Notes under the pieces: generated by a model
Told to the model about the DNA's origin: nothing
The model's input: the letters and a program-made list of their open reading frames with translations, nothing else
The model's database searches: none
Shown here: piece after piece, positions 53,481-60,729 of the stretch
Numbering within the stretch: the stretch's first letter is position 1
Layout of the letters: each line of letters starts with the position of its first letter
Origin: SGZJ01 sp949372955
GTDB taxonomy: Bacteria > Bacteroidota > Bacteroidia > Flavobacteriales > Flavobacteriaceae
Assembly (NCBI GenBank): GCA_949372955.1
Contig: CASIAX010000008.1
Coordinates: 1 to 64,000 of the forward strand
Length of the DNA: 64,000 nucleotides
Reading direction: 5' to 3'
Made by a program: the position numbers and the translations under genes

Positions 53481-54461
53481 ATGAAAAATGTATTAAAATT
53501 AAACAAATTACTATTTTTATTAACTTTCAGTTTTTTTATTATTTCATGTGACAATGACGATAATGATGAACCAACAGAACAAGTGGTCAAGACAATCGTA
53601 GAAATAGCGGCACAGGAACCAGATCTAAGCATACTTGTTGAGGCTCTAACGGCTGCAGATGGAGATTTGTTAACTACTTTAAGTGGAGGTGATTTTACTG
53701 TACTAGCTCCTACAAACGATGCATTTGCAGGGTTTCTATCAGCTAATGGATTTGCATCCTTAGAGGAAGTTCCTACAGATGTTTTGTCAAACATATTATT
53801 AAATCATGTGATTACAGGTAGTGTTATGTCTACAGATTTAGCATCTTCAGGATCAGGCTATGCTACTACTAATGCAACAAATATGGACGGTGACAACTTA
53901 AGCTTATACTTCAGTACTGAAAATGGAGTAGAATTTAATGGACAGTCTAGTGTTGTTTTAGCAGATATTCCTGCTACTAATGGAATTGTTCATGTCGTTG
54001 ATGCGGTTATTGGACTACCAACAGTAGTAACGTTTGCAACTTCAAATCCAATGTTTGAAACTTTGGTTGCAGCACTAACAAGGGAAGATCTTACTACGGA
54101 TTATGTATCTGTATTATCTTCAGTTGCTAGTCCATCTCCGTTCACTGTCTTTGCTCCAACAAATGAGGCTTTCGGGTCATTATTGACAGAAATCGGGATT
54201 GATTCATTGAGTGAAATTCCTGTAGATTTATTAACCTCTACTTTAAACACGCATGTAGTAGCGTCGGCAAATGTAAGATCAGGAGATTTAACACATGGAA
54301 TGGCTGTGTCTACTTTAGGTGATACTTTAACAGTTTCTTTAGATGCTGGCCCGCAGCTTATCGATTTAAATGATAGAATTGCTAATATTATTGCAGTAGA
54401 CGTACAAGCATACAATGGAGTAGTGCATGTTATTGATAAAGTAGTTTTACCACAGTTATAA
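53481..54461 (+). CDS. Lipoprotein with two fasciclin (FAS1) domains
   Basis: A 326-residue lipoprotein: lipobox IISC (Cys about 19), an Asp-rich DNDDNDEPTE linker, then two FAS1 domains of about 130 residues. Each has the H1/H2-like pattern: LVEALTAADGDLLTTLSGGDFTVLAPTNDAFAGF (domain 1, about 45-80) with LLNHVITG and GIVHVVDAVIGLP, and LVAALTREDLTTDYVS with TVFAPTNEAFGSLL and GVVHVIDKVVLPQL (domain 2). FAS1 proteins mediate adhesion to cells or matrix. The sigma-54 promoter just upstream and the strong terminator after it make it a single, separately regulated unit. Confidence 0.92.
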   Translation: MKNVLKLNKLLFLLTFSFFIISCDNDDNDEPTEQVVKTIVEIAAQEPDLSILVEALTAADGDLLTTLSGGDFTVLAPTNDAFAGFLSANGFASLEEVPTDVLSNILLNHVITGSVMSTDLASSGSGYATTNATNMDGDNLSLYFSTENGVEFNGQSSVVLADIPATNGIVHVVDAVIGLPTVVTFATSNPMFETLVAALTREDLTTDYVSVLSSVASPSPFTVFAPTNEAFGSLLTEIGIDSLSEIPVDLLTSTLNTHVVASANVRSGDLTHGMAVSTLGDTLTVSLDAGPQLIDLNDRIANIIAVDVQAYNGVVHVIDKVVLPQL

Positions 54462-54491
54462 ATATAAACTATATACATAAAAATTAAAAAA

Positions 54492-54517
54492 AAGCCATCT
54501 CATGATGGCTTTTTTTA
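54492..54517 (+). terminator. Terminator between the fasciclin gene and the convergent secreted-protein gene
   Basis: AAAGCCATC-TCAT-GATGGCTTT is a perfect 9-base stem with a 4-base loop, with T-runs on both outer sides. It should act in both directions. Confidence 0.83.
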
Positions 54518-54532
54518 TACAATTTACAACAT

Positions 54533-54940
54533 TTAGTTTTTGCTTAAACTATCTGTAATTACTTCCTTTAGATTGGTTTTTTTAAAATCATTAAATTCTT
54601 TTTTGCCAAAATACATACTGCTTACTAATGAGATGACTTCATCTGTTAGATCCACAGCATTTTTTGAAGAAAGATTAAATTTAGTCCCATCCATACTTAT
54701 TAATTTATTTTCTTCTGCATTCAAATAAATTGAAGTGTAAAAATGATACCTAATAACATAATCAAGTGTTAGATTAGTATTATTATAATTTTGTTGAAAC
54801 AAAGATTTATCAGAAATTGTTGTCTTCAAAACTCTGTTGGGTTTTGAAGAATTATTACTAAGCCTTAGTGCCGGTAACTCAACCTGTTGCCCAATAAACA
54901 CAATTGGAATAAACAATAAAAGTAATAGTAGCTTTTTCAT
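54533..54940 (-). CDS. Small secreted protein of unknown function
   Basis: A 135-residue protein with a signal peptide ending VFIGQQ (about 18), followed by VELPALRLSNNSSKPNRVLK and a soluble C-terminal half ending in LKEVITDSLSKN. No family is recognised. Its leader resembles that of the truncated fragment at 53145 (both MKKLL..F.IP.V.IGQ). The C-terminal codons are repeated, with three differences, just upstream of the gene at 54957-54982, suggesting that a second copy of this gene once lay there. Confidence 0.6.
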   Translation of the reverse strand: MKKLLLLLLFIPIVFIGQQVELPALRLSNNSSKPNRVLKTTISDKSLFQQNYNNTNLTLDYVIRYHFYTSIYLNAEENKLISMDGTKFNLSSKNAVDLTDEVISLVSSMYFGKKEFNDFKKTNLKEVITDSLSKN

Positions 54941-54956
54941 ATCCCCAATTTACAAA

Positions 54957-54982
54957 TTTAGTTTTCACTTAAACTATCTGAA
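54957..54982 (-). pseudogene. Remnant of a duplicated copy of the adjacent secreted-protein gene
   Basis: On the minus strand this stretch reads codons for DSLSEN followed by TAA, nearly the same as the DSLSKN-stop end of the gene at 54533. The bases after it are not shared. Only this tail remains, and a TAG lies just upstream in the same frame. It is therefore a fragment of a tandem duplicate. The call is inference from one short match. Confidence 0.35.
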
Positions 54983-55107
54983 AAAGATAGCTAGTGAAAA
55001 ATTACATATCCGTACGCAAATAAATGAGTATAACATATACTTGTTTGGGTGTGAGAATATAATTTTAAGAAGTAAATGAGATTAAAAGGGGTTTGTTGGT
55101 GTCTACT

Positions 55108-56496
55108 TTATTTCCCAATACAGAACTTAGAAAATATATTTCCAAGTAATTCATCATTAGTGATTTCACCAGTAAGTTCTCCAAAGTGATATAGAGCCTG
55201 TCTAACATCTACCGCAAGCAAATCACTTGAAATACCATCTTTCATACCGTTATACACATTTTGAACCTCTGTGAGTGCGTTATTTAGCACACTAAAATGT
55301 CTTGAGTTAGTAACGACTGAACTAGAATTATTTACTATACCTAACTCAATGTAAGACGAAATCTTAGTTTTTACTTTATCTATATTTAAATTGTCTTTAG
55401 CACTAATAGGGATTAAATCATAGTCTGAAAATTCCTGCTTAATAAATGAAAGATTACCAAGGTCAATTTTATTAGCTATGAGTAAAATGTTTTTATTTGA
55501 GTAAGTACTAATTAGTTCGTCAATTTTATCTTTTGTAAAATCTAAATTATCAATACTAACTTTTGAAGAGTCAATAACATATAAAACAATATTAGATTTA
55601 TTAATGTTTTCAAAAGTCTTTCTTATACCTATAGTTTCAATCTCGTCATCAGTAGTTCTAATACCTGCAGTATCAATAAATCTGAAGTTGATTCCATTTA
55701 TAACAATTTCATCTTCTATAGAGTCTCTCGTAGTTCCTGCTATATTACTAACTATAGCCTTGTCTTCATTTAAAATAGAGTTTAATAAAGTTGACTTTCC
55801 TGTATTTGGTTCACCTACTATAGAAATTGGAATTCCATCCTTAATCACATTACCCAAAGAGAAAGAATCAATAAGATTCTTAAGTGTTGATATAATTTTA
55901 ACTAGCAGATCCTCAAAAGCTTTCATATTAGCAAATTCAACGTCTTCTTCTGAAAAATCAAGCTCTAATTCAATTAAGGAGGCAAAGTTCAACAGTTCTT
56001 CTCTAAGCAACTTTATGTCATCACTAAAGCCACCTCTCATATGATCCATTGCAATTTTATGTGAAGATTCACTTGTACTTGAAATTAAATCAGCAACAGA
56101 TTCTGCTTGACTCAAATCCATTTTTCCATTTAAAAAAGCTCTTAAAGTGAATTCTCCAGGGTCAGCTAGTCTGCAGCCATTACTTGTGAATAAATCAAGT
56201 ATTTTTTGCTGAATAAATACACTTCCATGACAAGATATCTCAACAATATTCTCGCCAGTATAAGATCGAGGAGCTTTAAAAACAGATATTAAAACTTTAT
56301 CAATTATAGTTTTAGAATCCATTATATAGCCTAAGTTAATTGAATGGGTGTTTTGACTAATAAGATCTAAATTATTTAAAGCCTTAAATAGTTTATTAGA
56401 AATTATAATTGAATCAATTCCAGAGAGTCTAACAACAGATATTGCGCCAATACCAGGGGGAGTTGCTAAAGCTATTATTGTATCAGTCTTTATCAC
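55108..56496 (-). CDS. mnmE: tRNA uridine-5-carboxymethylaminomethyl(34) synthesis GTPase MnmE (TrmE)
   Basis: A 462-residue GTPase that, with MnmG, modifies the wobble uridine of tRNAs. The N-terminal TrmE domain (1-120) is followed by the G domain: G1 GEPNTGKSTL (228-237), G2-like IAGTTRD (252-258), G3 DTAG (275-278), G4 NKID (342-345). The obligatory C-terminus is FCIGK, with the functional Cys. The start is a GTG at 56496; the N-terminus fits the family and no ATG is available. A -7 element TACTTTTG lies 14 bases upstream on the minus strand (56511-56518). Its 3' end is the right copy of the att-like repeat. Confidence 0.96.
   Translation of the reverse strand: MIKTDTIIALATPPGIGAISVVRLSGIDSIIISNKLFKALNNLDLISQNTHSINLGYIMDSKTIIDKVLISVFKAPRSYTGENIVEISCHGSVFIQQKILDLFTSNGCRLADPGEFTLRAFLNGKMDLSQAESVADLISSTSESSHKIAMDHMRGGFSDDIKLLREELLNFASLIELELDFSEEDVEFANMKAFEDLLVKIISTLKNLIDSFSLGNVIKDGIPISIVGEPNTGKSTLLNSILNEDKAIVSNIAGTTRDSIEDEIVINGINFRFIDTAGIRTTDDEIETIGIRKTFENINKSNIVLYVIDSSKVSIDNLDFTKDKIDELISTYSNKNILLIANKIDLGNLSFIKQEFSDYDLIPISAKDNLNIDKVKTKISSYIELGIVNNSSSVVTNSRHFSVLNNALTEVQNVYNGMKDGISSDLLAVDVRQALYHFGELTGEITNDELLGNIFSKFCIGK
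55111..55128 (+). repeat. Right direct repeat inside the 3' end of mnmE (putative att site)
   Basis: TTTCCCAATACAGAACTT covers the codons for KFCIGK of mnmE (minus strand) and matches 17 of 18 bases at 49726-49743. The 3' end of trmE/mnmE is a known integration site of SGI1-type islands; the core TTCTGTATTGG is common to this site. Confidence 0.65.
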
Positions 56497-56510
56497 AGAA
56501 TAATTTTTTA

Positions 56511-56518
56511 CAAAAGTA
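56511..56518 (-). promoter_or_regulatory. Putative -7 element of mnmE
   Basis: TACTTTTG on the minus strand matches TAnnTTTG, 14 bases before the GTG start. No convincing -33 box was seen. Confidence 0.45.
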
Positions 56519-56579
56519 ATGAAATTGAGTTATGTTAATTAACATGATATATAAAATTAATTTATAGAATTTATATATT

Positions 56580-56587
56580 TATATTTG
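56580..56587 (+). promoter_or_regulatory. Putative -7 element of the LpxL-like acyltransferase gene
   Basis: TATATTTG ends 4 bases before the ATG at 56592. If the transcript starts at the usual distance it would begin at the A of that ATG. Methionines 13 and 17 offer later starts if it is not leaderless. Confidence 0.45.
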
Positions 56588-56591
56588 CTTC

Positions 56592-57497
56592 ATGTTAAAT
56601 AAATTTACAAACCTCTTTTCTTTTATTATGTTATACCCAATGTTTTGGGTAGTATCGAGGTTAAATTTTTATTTACTGTTCAAACTGTCTGATTTTTTAT
56701 TTTATATATTTTATTATATAGTTAGATATAGAAGACAAACAGTACGACACAATCTTAACTTAGCCTTCCCTGAAAAAAGTAAGAAAGAGATTAAAAATCT
56801 TGAATTAAAAACTTATAGAAACTTAACAGATGTTATTTTAGAATCTATAAAGTTTATTAATATGACTGAAAATGAAGCTAAGGAAAGGTTTCAGTTTAAA
56901 AATATAGAAGTTTTAAAAGAACTTGAGAAAACTAATCAAGATTTAATTGTAATGTGTGGTCATTACGCTAGTTGGGAATGGGTCTTTATTCTTGATAGAT
57001 TTGTGAAATATGATATATATGGAGTATATAAAAAATTATCTAACCCCTATTTTGATAAGGTTATAAAAGAATCAAGAAGCAAATTTAACGGTAAGTTAAT
57101 TAGTACTAAAGAAGCTATTCCGAGAATAGGAAAAAACACTAAATCAAAAGATTTATGTTTATATGGTTTTGCCTCTGACCAAACTCCAAAATTAAAAAGA
57201 GCTATCCACTGGGGGAAATTCATGAATGTTAATGTACCTATACATACAGGGGCTGAAATGCTTGCCAAGAAATATAACTTAGCAATAGCATTCTTATCAG
57301 TAGAAAAAATAAAAAGAGGTTATTATATGACCACATTTGAAAAAATCACAACTACCCCAAGGGATTATAAGGATTTTGAAATTTCTGATCTTTTTATAAA
57401 AAAGGTAGAGAAGCAAATTATACATGCGCCTGAGTTTTATACATGGACGCATAAAAGATGGAAGCATAAAGACAAAGACCCGTCTAAAAAATTATAA
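56592..57497 (+). CDS. Lipid A acyltransferase-like protein (LpxL/HtrB family)
   Basis: A 301-residue membrane-associated acyltransferase. The N-terminal hydrophobic segment (about 10-45) is followed by VRYRRQTVRHNLNLAFPEKSKKEIKNL (the HtrB N-terminal pattern of R-x-x-x-x-x-N-L...FPE), the catalytic H-x-x-x-x-E in VMCGHYASWEW (about 116-126), and late YGVYKKL and DQTPKLKRA motifs of the family. It transfers a secondary acyl chain to lipid A. The N-terminus from ATG 56592 is 10-15 residues longer than typical relatives and Met13 is an alternative start. It is convergent with glmM (stop codons abut). Confidence 0.88.
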   Translation: MLNKFTNLFSFIMLYPMFWVVSRLNFYLLFKLSDFLFYIFYYIVRYRRQTVRHNLNLAFPEKSKKEIKNLELKTYRNLTDVILESIKFINMTENEAKERFQFKNIEVLKELEKTNQDLIVMCGHYASWEWVFILDRFVKYDIYGVYKKLSNPYFDKVIKESRSKFNGKLISTKEAIPRIGKNTKSKDLCLYGFASDQTPKLKRAIHWGKFMNVNVPIHTGAEMLAKKYNLAIAFLSVEKIKRGYYMTTFEKITTTPRDYKDFEISDLFIKKVEKQIIHAPEFYTWTHKRWKHKDKDPSKKL

Positions 57498-58877
57498 TTA
57501 CAGAAACTTATCGGATATGTCTTTAATGAATTTGTTTGCTAGTTTATCTGCTAATTCTTGAGTTTTAGCCTCACTATATATTCTTATTATAGGTTCTGTA
57601 TTACTTTTTCTTAGTTGAACCCAAGATTTTTCAAAGTCAATCTTCAATCCATCAATAACATTAATATTTTCAGAAGAATGTGTGGCTATTAAAAAATCTT
57701 TAATAGCTTCAAAATCTAAGTTATCGTTAAGTTGAAGTTTTTGTTTACTCATAAAGTATGACGGATACTCTTGCTTTAATTTAAGAACAGAAACATTTTT
57801 TTCAGCTAATAAATTTAAAAATAGAGCTATACCTACAATTGAGTCTCTTCCATAATGAGATTTTGGATAGATAACTCCTCCGTTACCTTCACCTCCAATA
57901 ACTGCATTGTTTTTTTTCATCATTTCAACCACATTGACTTCTCCTACCGCACTAGATTCATAAAAACAGTCATGCTTAATAGTTATGTCTCTTAGAGCAC
58001 GTGTAGAGCTTAGATTACTAACTGTAGGTCCTGGAGTCTTACTAAGTACAAAATCTGAACATGCAACTAATGTATATTCCTCCCCGAAGACACTACCATC
58101 TTCACAAACAAAAGCTAAACGATCAACATCTGGATCAACTACAATTCCAAGATCTGCACTATTCTCTATTACTAGCTTTGACAGGTCTGTTAAGTTTTCC
58201 TTTAATGGTTCAGGGTTATGAGGAAAATGTCCATTTGGTTCACAATAAAGTTCAATTACCTCTACTCCAAGTTTTTTTAAAAGTTTTGGCACAGCGATGC
58301 CTCCAGTTGAATTAACTGCATCAACTACTACTTTAAATTTTGAAGATTTAATTTTTTCTACATCTAAGACATCTAAAGATAAAACTTGATCAATATGAAT
58401 ATCTATATAATTATCAACTTGCGTTATTTTACCTAGTTTATCCACTTGATTATACTCAAAATCAGAATTTTCTGCTAATTCTAAAATCTCAACTCCATCA
58501 GTTGCATTTAGAAATTCACCCTTATTATTCAACAACTTTAAGGCATTCCACTGCTTAGGATTATGACTAGCTGTAATGATTACTCCTCCACTAGCATTTT
58601 CTAAAGGAACAGCTATCTCTACAGTTGGAGTTGTTGAAAGTCCTATATCTACAACATCAAAACCTAAACCAACTAATGTATTCATCACCAAGTTTTGAAC
58701 CATAGAACCTGAGATTCTTGCATCTCTACCAATGACAATTTTATTTAAACTACTATGACGTTTAATCCAAACTCCATAAGCAGAAGTGAATTTTACAATG
58801 TCCAATGGAGTAAGGTTATCCCCTACTACCCCTCCTATTGTTCCTCTAATACCTGAAATTGATTTGATTAATGTCAT
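57498..58877 (-). CDS. glmM: Phosphoglucosamine mutase/phosphomannomutase family
   Basis: A 459-residue phosphohexomutase. The phosphoserine loop is GGVIITASHNPKQWNALKLL (Ser about 104), the N-terminal SGIRGTIGG binds the phosphate, the Mg2+ loop is DPDVDRL (about 247-253), and the sugar loop GEGNGGVI and C-terminal SNTEPIIRIYSEA phosphate-binding loop follow. The enzyme would interconvert glucosamine 6- and 1-phosphate (peptidoglycan and LPS precursor); phosphomannomutase activity cannot be excluded from sequence. A TATATTTG -7 element is at 58893-58900 (minus). It is divergent from ggt. Confidence 0.88.
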   Translation of the reverse strand: MTLIKSISGIRGTIGGVVGDNLTPLDIVKFTSAYGVWIKRHSSLNKIVIGRDARISGSMVQNLVMNTLVGLGFDVVDIGLSTTPTVEIAVPLENASGGVIITASHNPKQWNALKLLNNKGEFLNATDGVEILELAENSDFEYNQVDKLGKITQVDNYIDIHIDQVLSLDVLDVEKIKSSKFKVVVDAVNSTGGIAVPKLLKKLGVEVIELYCEPNGHFPHNPEPLKENLTDLSKLVIENSADLGIVVDPDVDRLAFVCEDGSVFGEEYTLVACSDFVLSKTPGPTVSNLSSTRALRDITIKHDCFYESSAVGEVNVVEMMKKNNAVIGGEGNGGVIYPKSHYGRDSIVGIALFLNLLAEKNVSVLKLKQEYPSYFMSKQKLQLNDNLDFEAIKDFLIATHSSENINVIDGLKIDFEKSWVQLRKSNTEPIIRIYSEAKTQELADKLANKFIKDISDKFL

Positions 58878-58892
58878 TTAATATTTTTTTTA

Positions 58893-58928
58893 CAAATATA
58901 CTACATCATAGTTTCAATTCTAATTTTG
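58893..58928. promoter_or_regulatory. Divergent -7 elements for glmM and ggt
   Basis: On the minus strand, TATATTTG (58893-58900) serves glmM 16 bases downstream. On the plus strand, TAATTTTG (58921-58928) serves ggt. The latter overlaps the TTG at 58926, so that codon is not a start; the ATG at 58950 or 58962 is used. Confidence 0.5.
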
Positions 58929-58949
58929 AATAAGTATTTTAGAACAAAA

Positions 58950-60674
58950 ATGCACCAAATCATGTTATATCGATACTTAATTTTACTGATCATGTTTTCT
59001 CAATTTAGCTGCAATAACAAAAAACCTATAATAGGGGTTGTGTCAGATAATGCAATGGTAGTTACGGCTAGAGAGGAAGCCTCTAAAATTGGGATTGAAA
59101 TATTAAAAAAAGGTGGTAATGCCTTTGATGCAATGGTTGCTACAGAACTAGCTTTAGCTGTAGCTTACCCTTTTGCTGGCAATATTGGTGGTGGTGGATT
59201 TATGGTTTATAGAAAAAATAGTGGTGAAATTGGAGCGTTAGATTACAGAGAGAAAGCTCCGATGGGCGCAACTAAGGACATGTACTTAGATGAAAACGGT
59301 AATGTTATAAATGGATTAAGTACAGTTGGAGGACTAGCAGTAGGAGTCCCAGGTACAGTTGCTGGTGTGTTTGCGGTATATGAAAAATTTGGTACTCTGC
59401 CAATTGAAGATATATTTGAGCCAGTGATTAAACTAGCTTTAAAAGGGGTTGTAGTTACAAAAAAACAAGAAGATAGATTAACAAAATATTATTCTCAAAT
59501 TAATAATCTTAATGCTTTTGAAGATGGAATAGCTAAAGAGGTTGGGAAATCAACTCTATGGATTGAAAATTGGAAAGAAAATGACACAATCAAATATCCA
59601 GCATTAGCTAATACCTTAAAAAGAATAATGTTAAATGGTAAAGACGAGTTTTATAGAGGTGAAACAGCAACTAAATTAGTTCGTTTTCTAGAAAAAAACG
59701 GAGGTATAATAACTATGGAGGACCTTAAGTTGTATAAACCAAAATGGAGAGATCCTATTGTTTTTGAGTATGATGATTTAAAAATAATCTCAATGTCTCC
59801 GCCTTCTAGTGGTGGAATTTGTTTGGAACAAATCATGAAAATGATTAATCCATATGATCTTAAAAGCTATGGCCACAACTCGGTTGAGTACATAAAGGTT
59901 TTAGTTGAAGCAGAAAGAAGAGCATATGCCGATAGAAGCTTTTATTTAGGAGATCCTGATTTTAATGAAATTCCTTACAAAGAGATCACAAGTCAAAAAT
60001 ATTTATCAGATAGGATGAAAGACTTTTCTTTTTCCACTCCTACTCTATCTAAAGACCTTAATCCAGGAAAAATTAATATTAGTGAAAGTAATGAAACTAC
60101 GCATTATTCTATCTTAGATCAGTTCGGTAATTCAGTTTCTGCAACTACAACATTAAATGCTGCATACGGTTCTAAATTATATTCTGATGAATTAGGTTTT
60201 TTTTTAAATAATGAAATGGATGATTTCAGTAGTAAACCTGGTGTTCCAAACATGTACGGACTGATTGGTTCTAAAGTAAATAGTATTGAAGCGGGTAAAA
60301 GAATGCTCAGTTCAATGACACCAACAATAGTTGAAAAAAATAATGATTTATACATGATTTTAGGTACACCGGGTGGGTCAACTATAATTACATCTGTTTT
60401 GCAGACTATATTAAATATTCATGAATTTAAGATGAGTATGCAAGAAGCAGTTAATGCACCAAGGTTTCACCATCAATGGTTGCCAGATGTAATATTATTC
60501 GAAACAACTGGATTTGATAAACAAATTACGGATAAGGTAGCTACAGATGGATATAAAACTCATTTTGACAGTTCTAAAATAACATCAAAAGTTGAAGGTA
60601 TTTTAGTTTTAAACGATGGTAAAATTGAAGGTGGGGCAGATAAAAGAGGTGACGATAAAGCTGTTGGATTTTAA
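58950..60674 (+). CDS. ggt: Gamma-glutamyltransferase (gamma-glutamyl transpeptidase)
   Basis: A 574-residue (from ATG 58950) secreted lipoprotein-type GGT. The lipobox LIMFSQFSC marks a lipid anchor; ATG 58962 would give a shorter leader. The proenzyme is cleaved autocatalytically before the nucleophilic Thr of NETTHYSILDQFGNSVSATTTLN (about residue 380). The Arg/Gly active-site region YREKAPMGATKDMY, the GTPGGSTIITSVLQ Gly-rich loop and NAPRFHHQW are typical. It hydrolyses or transfers gamma-glutamyl groups of glutathione and related peptides in the periplasm or on the surface. It is divergent from glmM and followed by uvrA after 55 bases. Confidence 0.94.
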   Translation: MHQIMLYRYLILLIMFSQFSCNNKKPIIGVVSDNAMVVTAREEASKIGIEILKKGGNAFDAMVATELALAVAYPFAGNIGGGGFMVYRKNSGEIGALDYREKAPMGATKDMYLDENGNVINGLSTVGGLAVGVPGTVAGVFAVYEKFGTLPIEDIFEPVIKLALKGVVVTKKQEDRLTKYYSQINNLNAFEDGIAKEVGKSTLWIENWKENDTIKYPALANTLKRIMLNGKDEFYRGETATKLVRFLEKNGGIITMEDLKLYKPKWRDPIVFEYDDLKIISMSPPSSGGICLEQIMKMINPYDLKSYGHNSVEYIKVLVEAERRAYADRSFYLGDPDFNEIPYKEITSQKYLSDRMKDFSFSTPTLSKDLNPGKINISESNETTHYSILDQFGNSVSATTTLNAAYGSKLYSDELGFFLNNEMDDFSSKPGVPNMYGLIGSKVNSIEAGKRMLSSMTPTIVEKNNDLYMILGTPGGSTIITSVLQTILNIHEFKMSMQEAVNAPRFHHQWLPDVILFETTGFDKQITDKVATDGYKTHFDSSKITSKVEGILVLNDGKIEGGADKRGDDKAVGF

Positions 60675-60690
60675 AAATATAACACACTAT

Positions 60691-60725
60691 TTTGTCACAT
60701 TAAGAATCATAAAATTGTAGATTTG
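60691..60725 (+). promoter_or_regulatory. Promoter of uvrA
   Basis: TTTG (60691-60694) and TAGATTTG (60718-60725) are 23 bases apart. The -7 box ends 4 bases before the ATG at 60730, so the transcript may be leaderless. This repeats the layout at the Fur-family gene (49162-49169) and the LpxL-like gene. Confidence 0.6.
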
Positions 60726-60729
60726 TAGC

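Noticed and set aside
58926..58949. TTG start of ggt at 58926
   Set aside because: The codon lies inside the -7 element TAATTTTG, so it would not be in the transcript.
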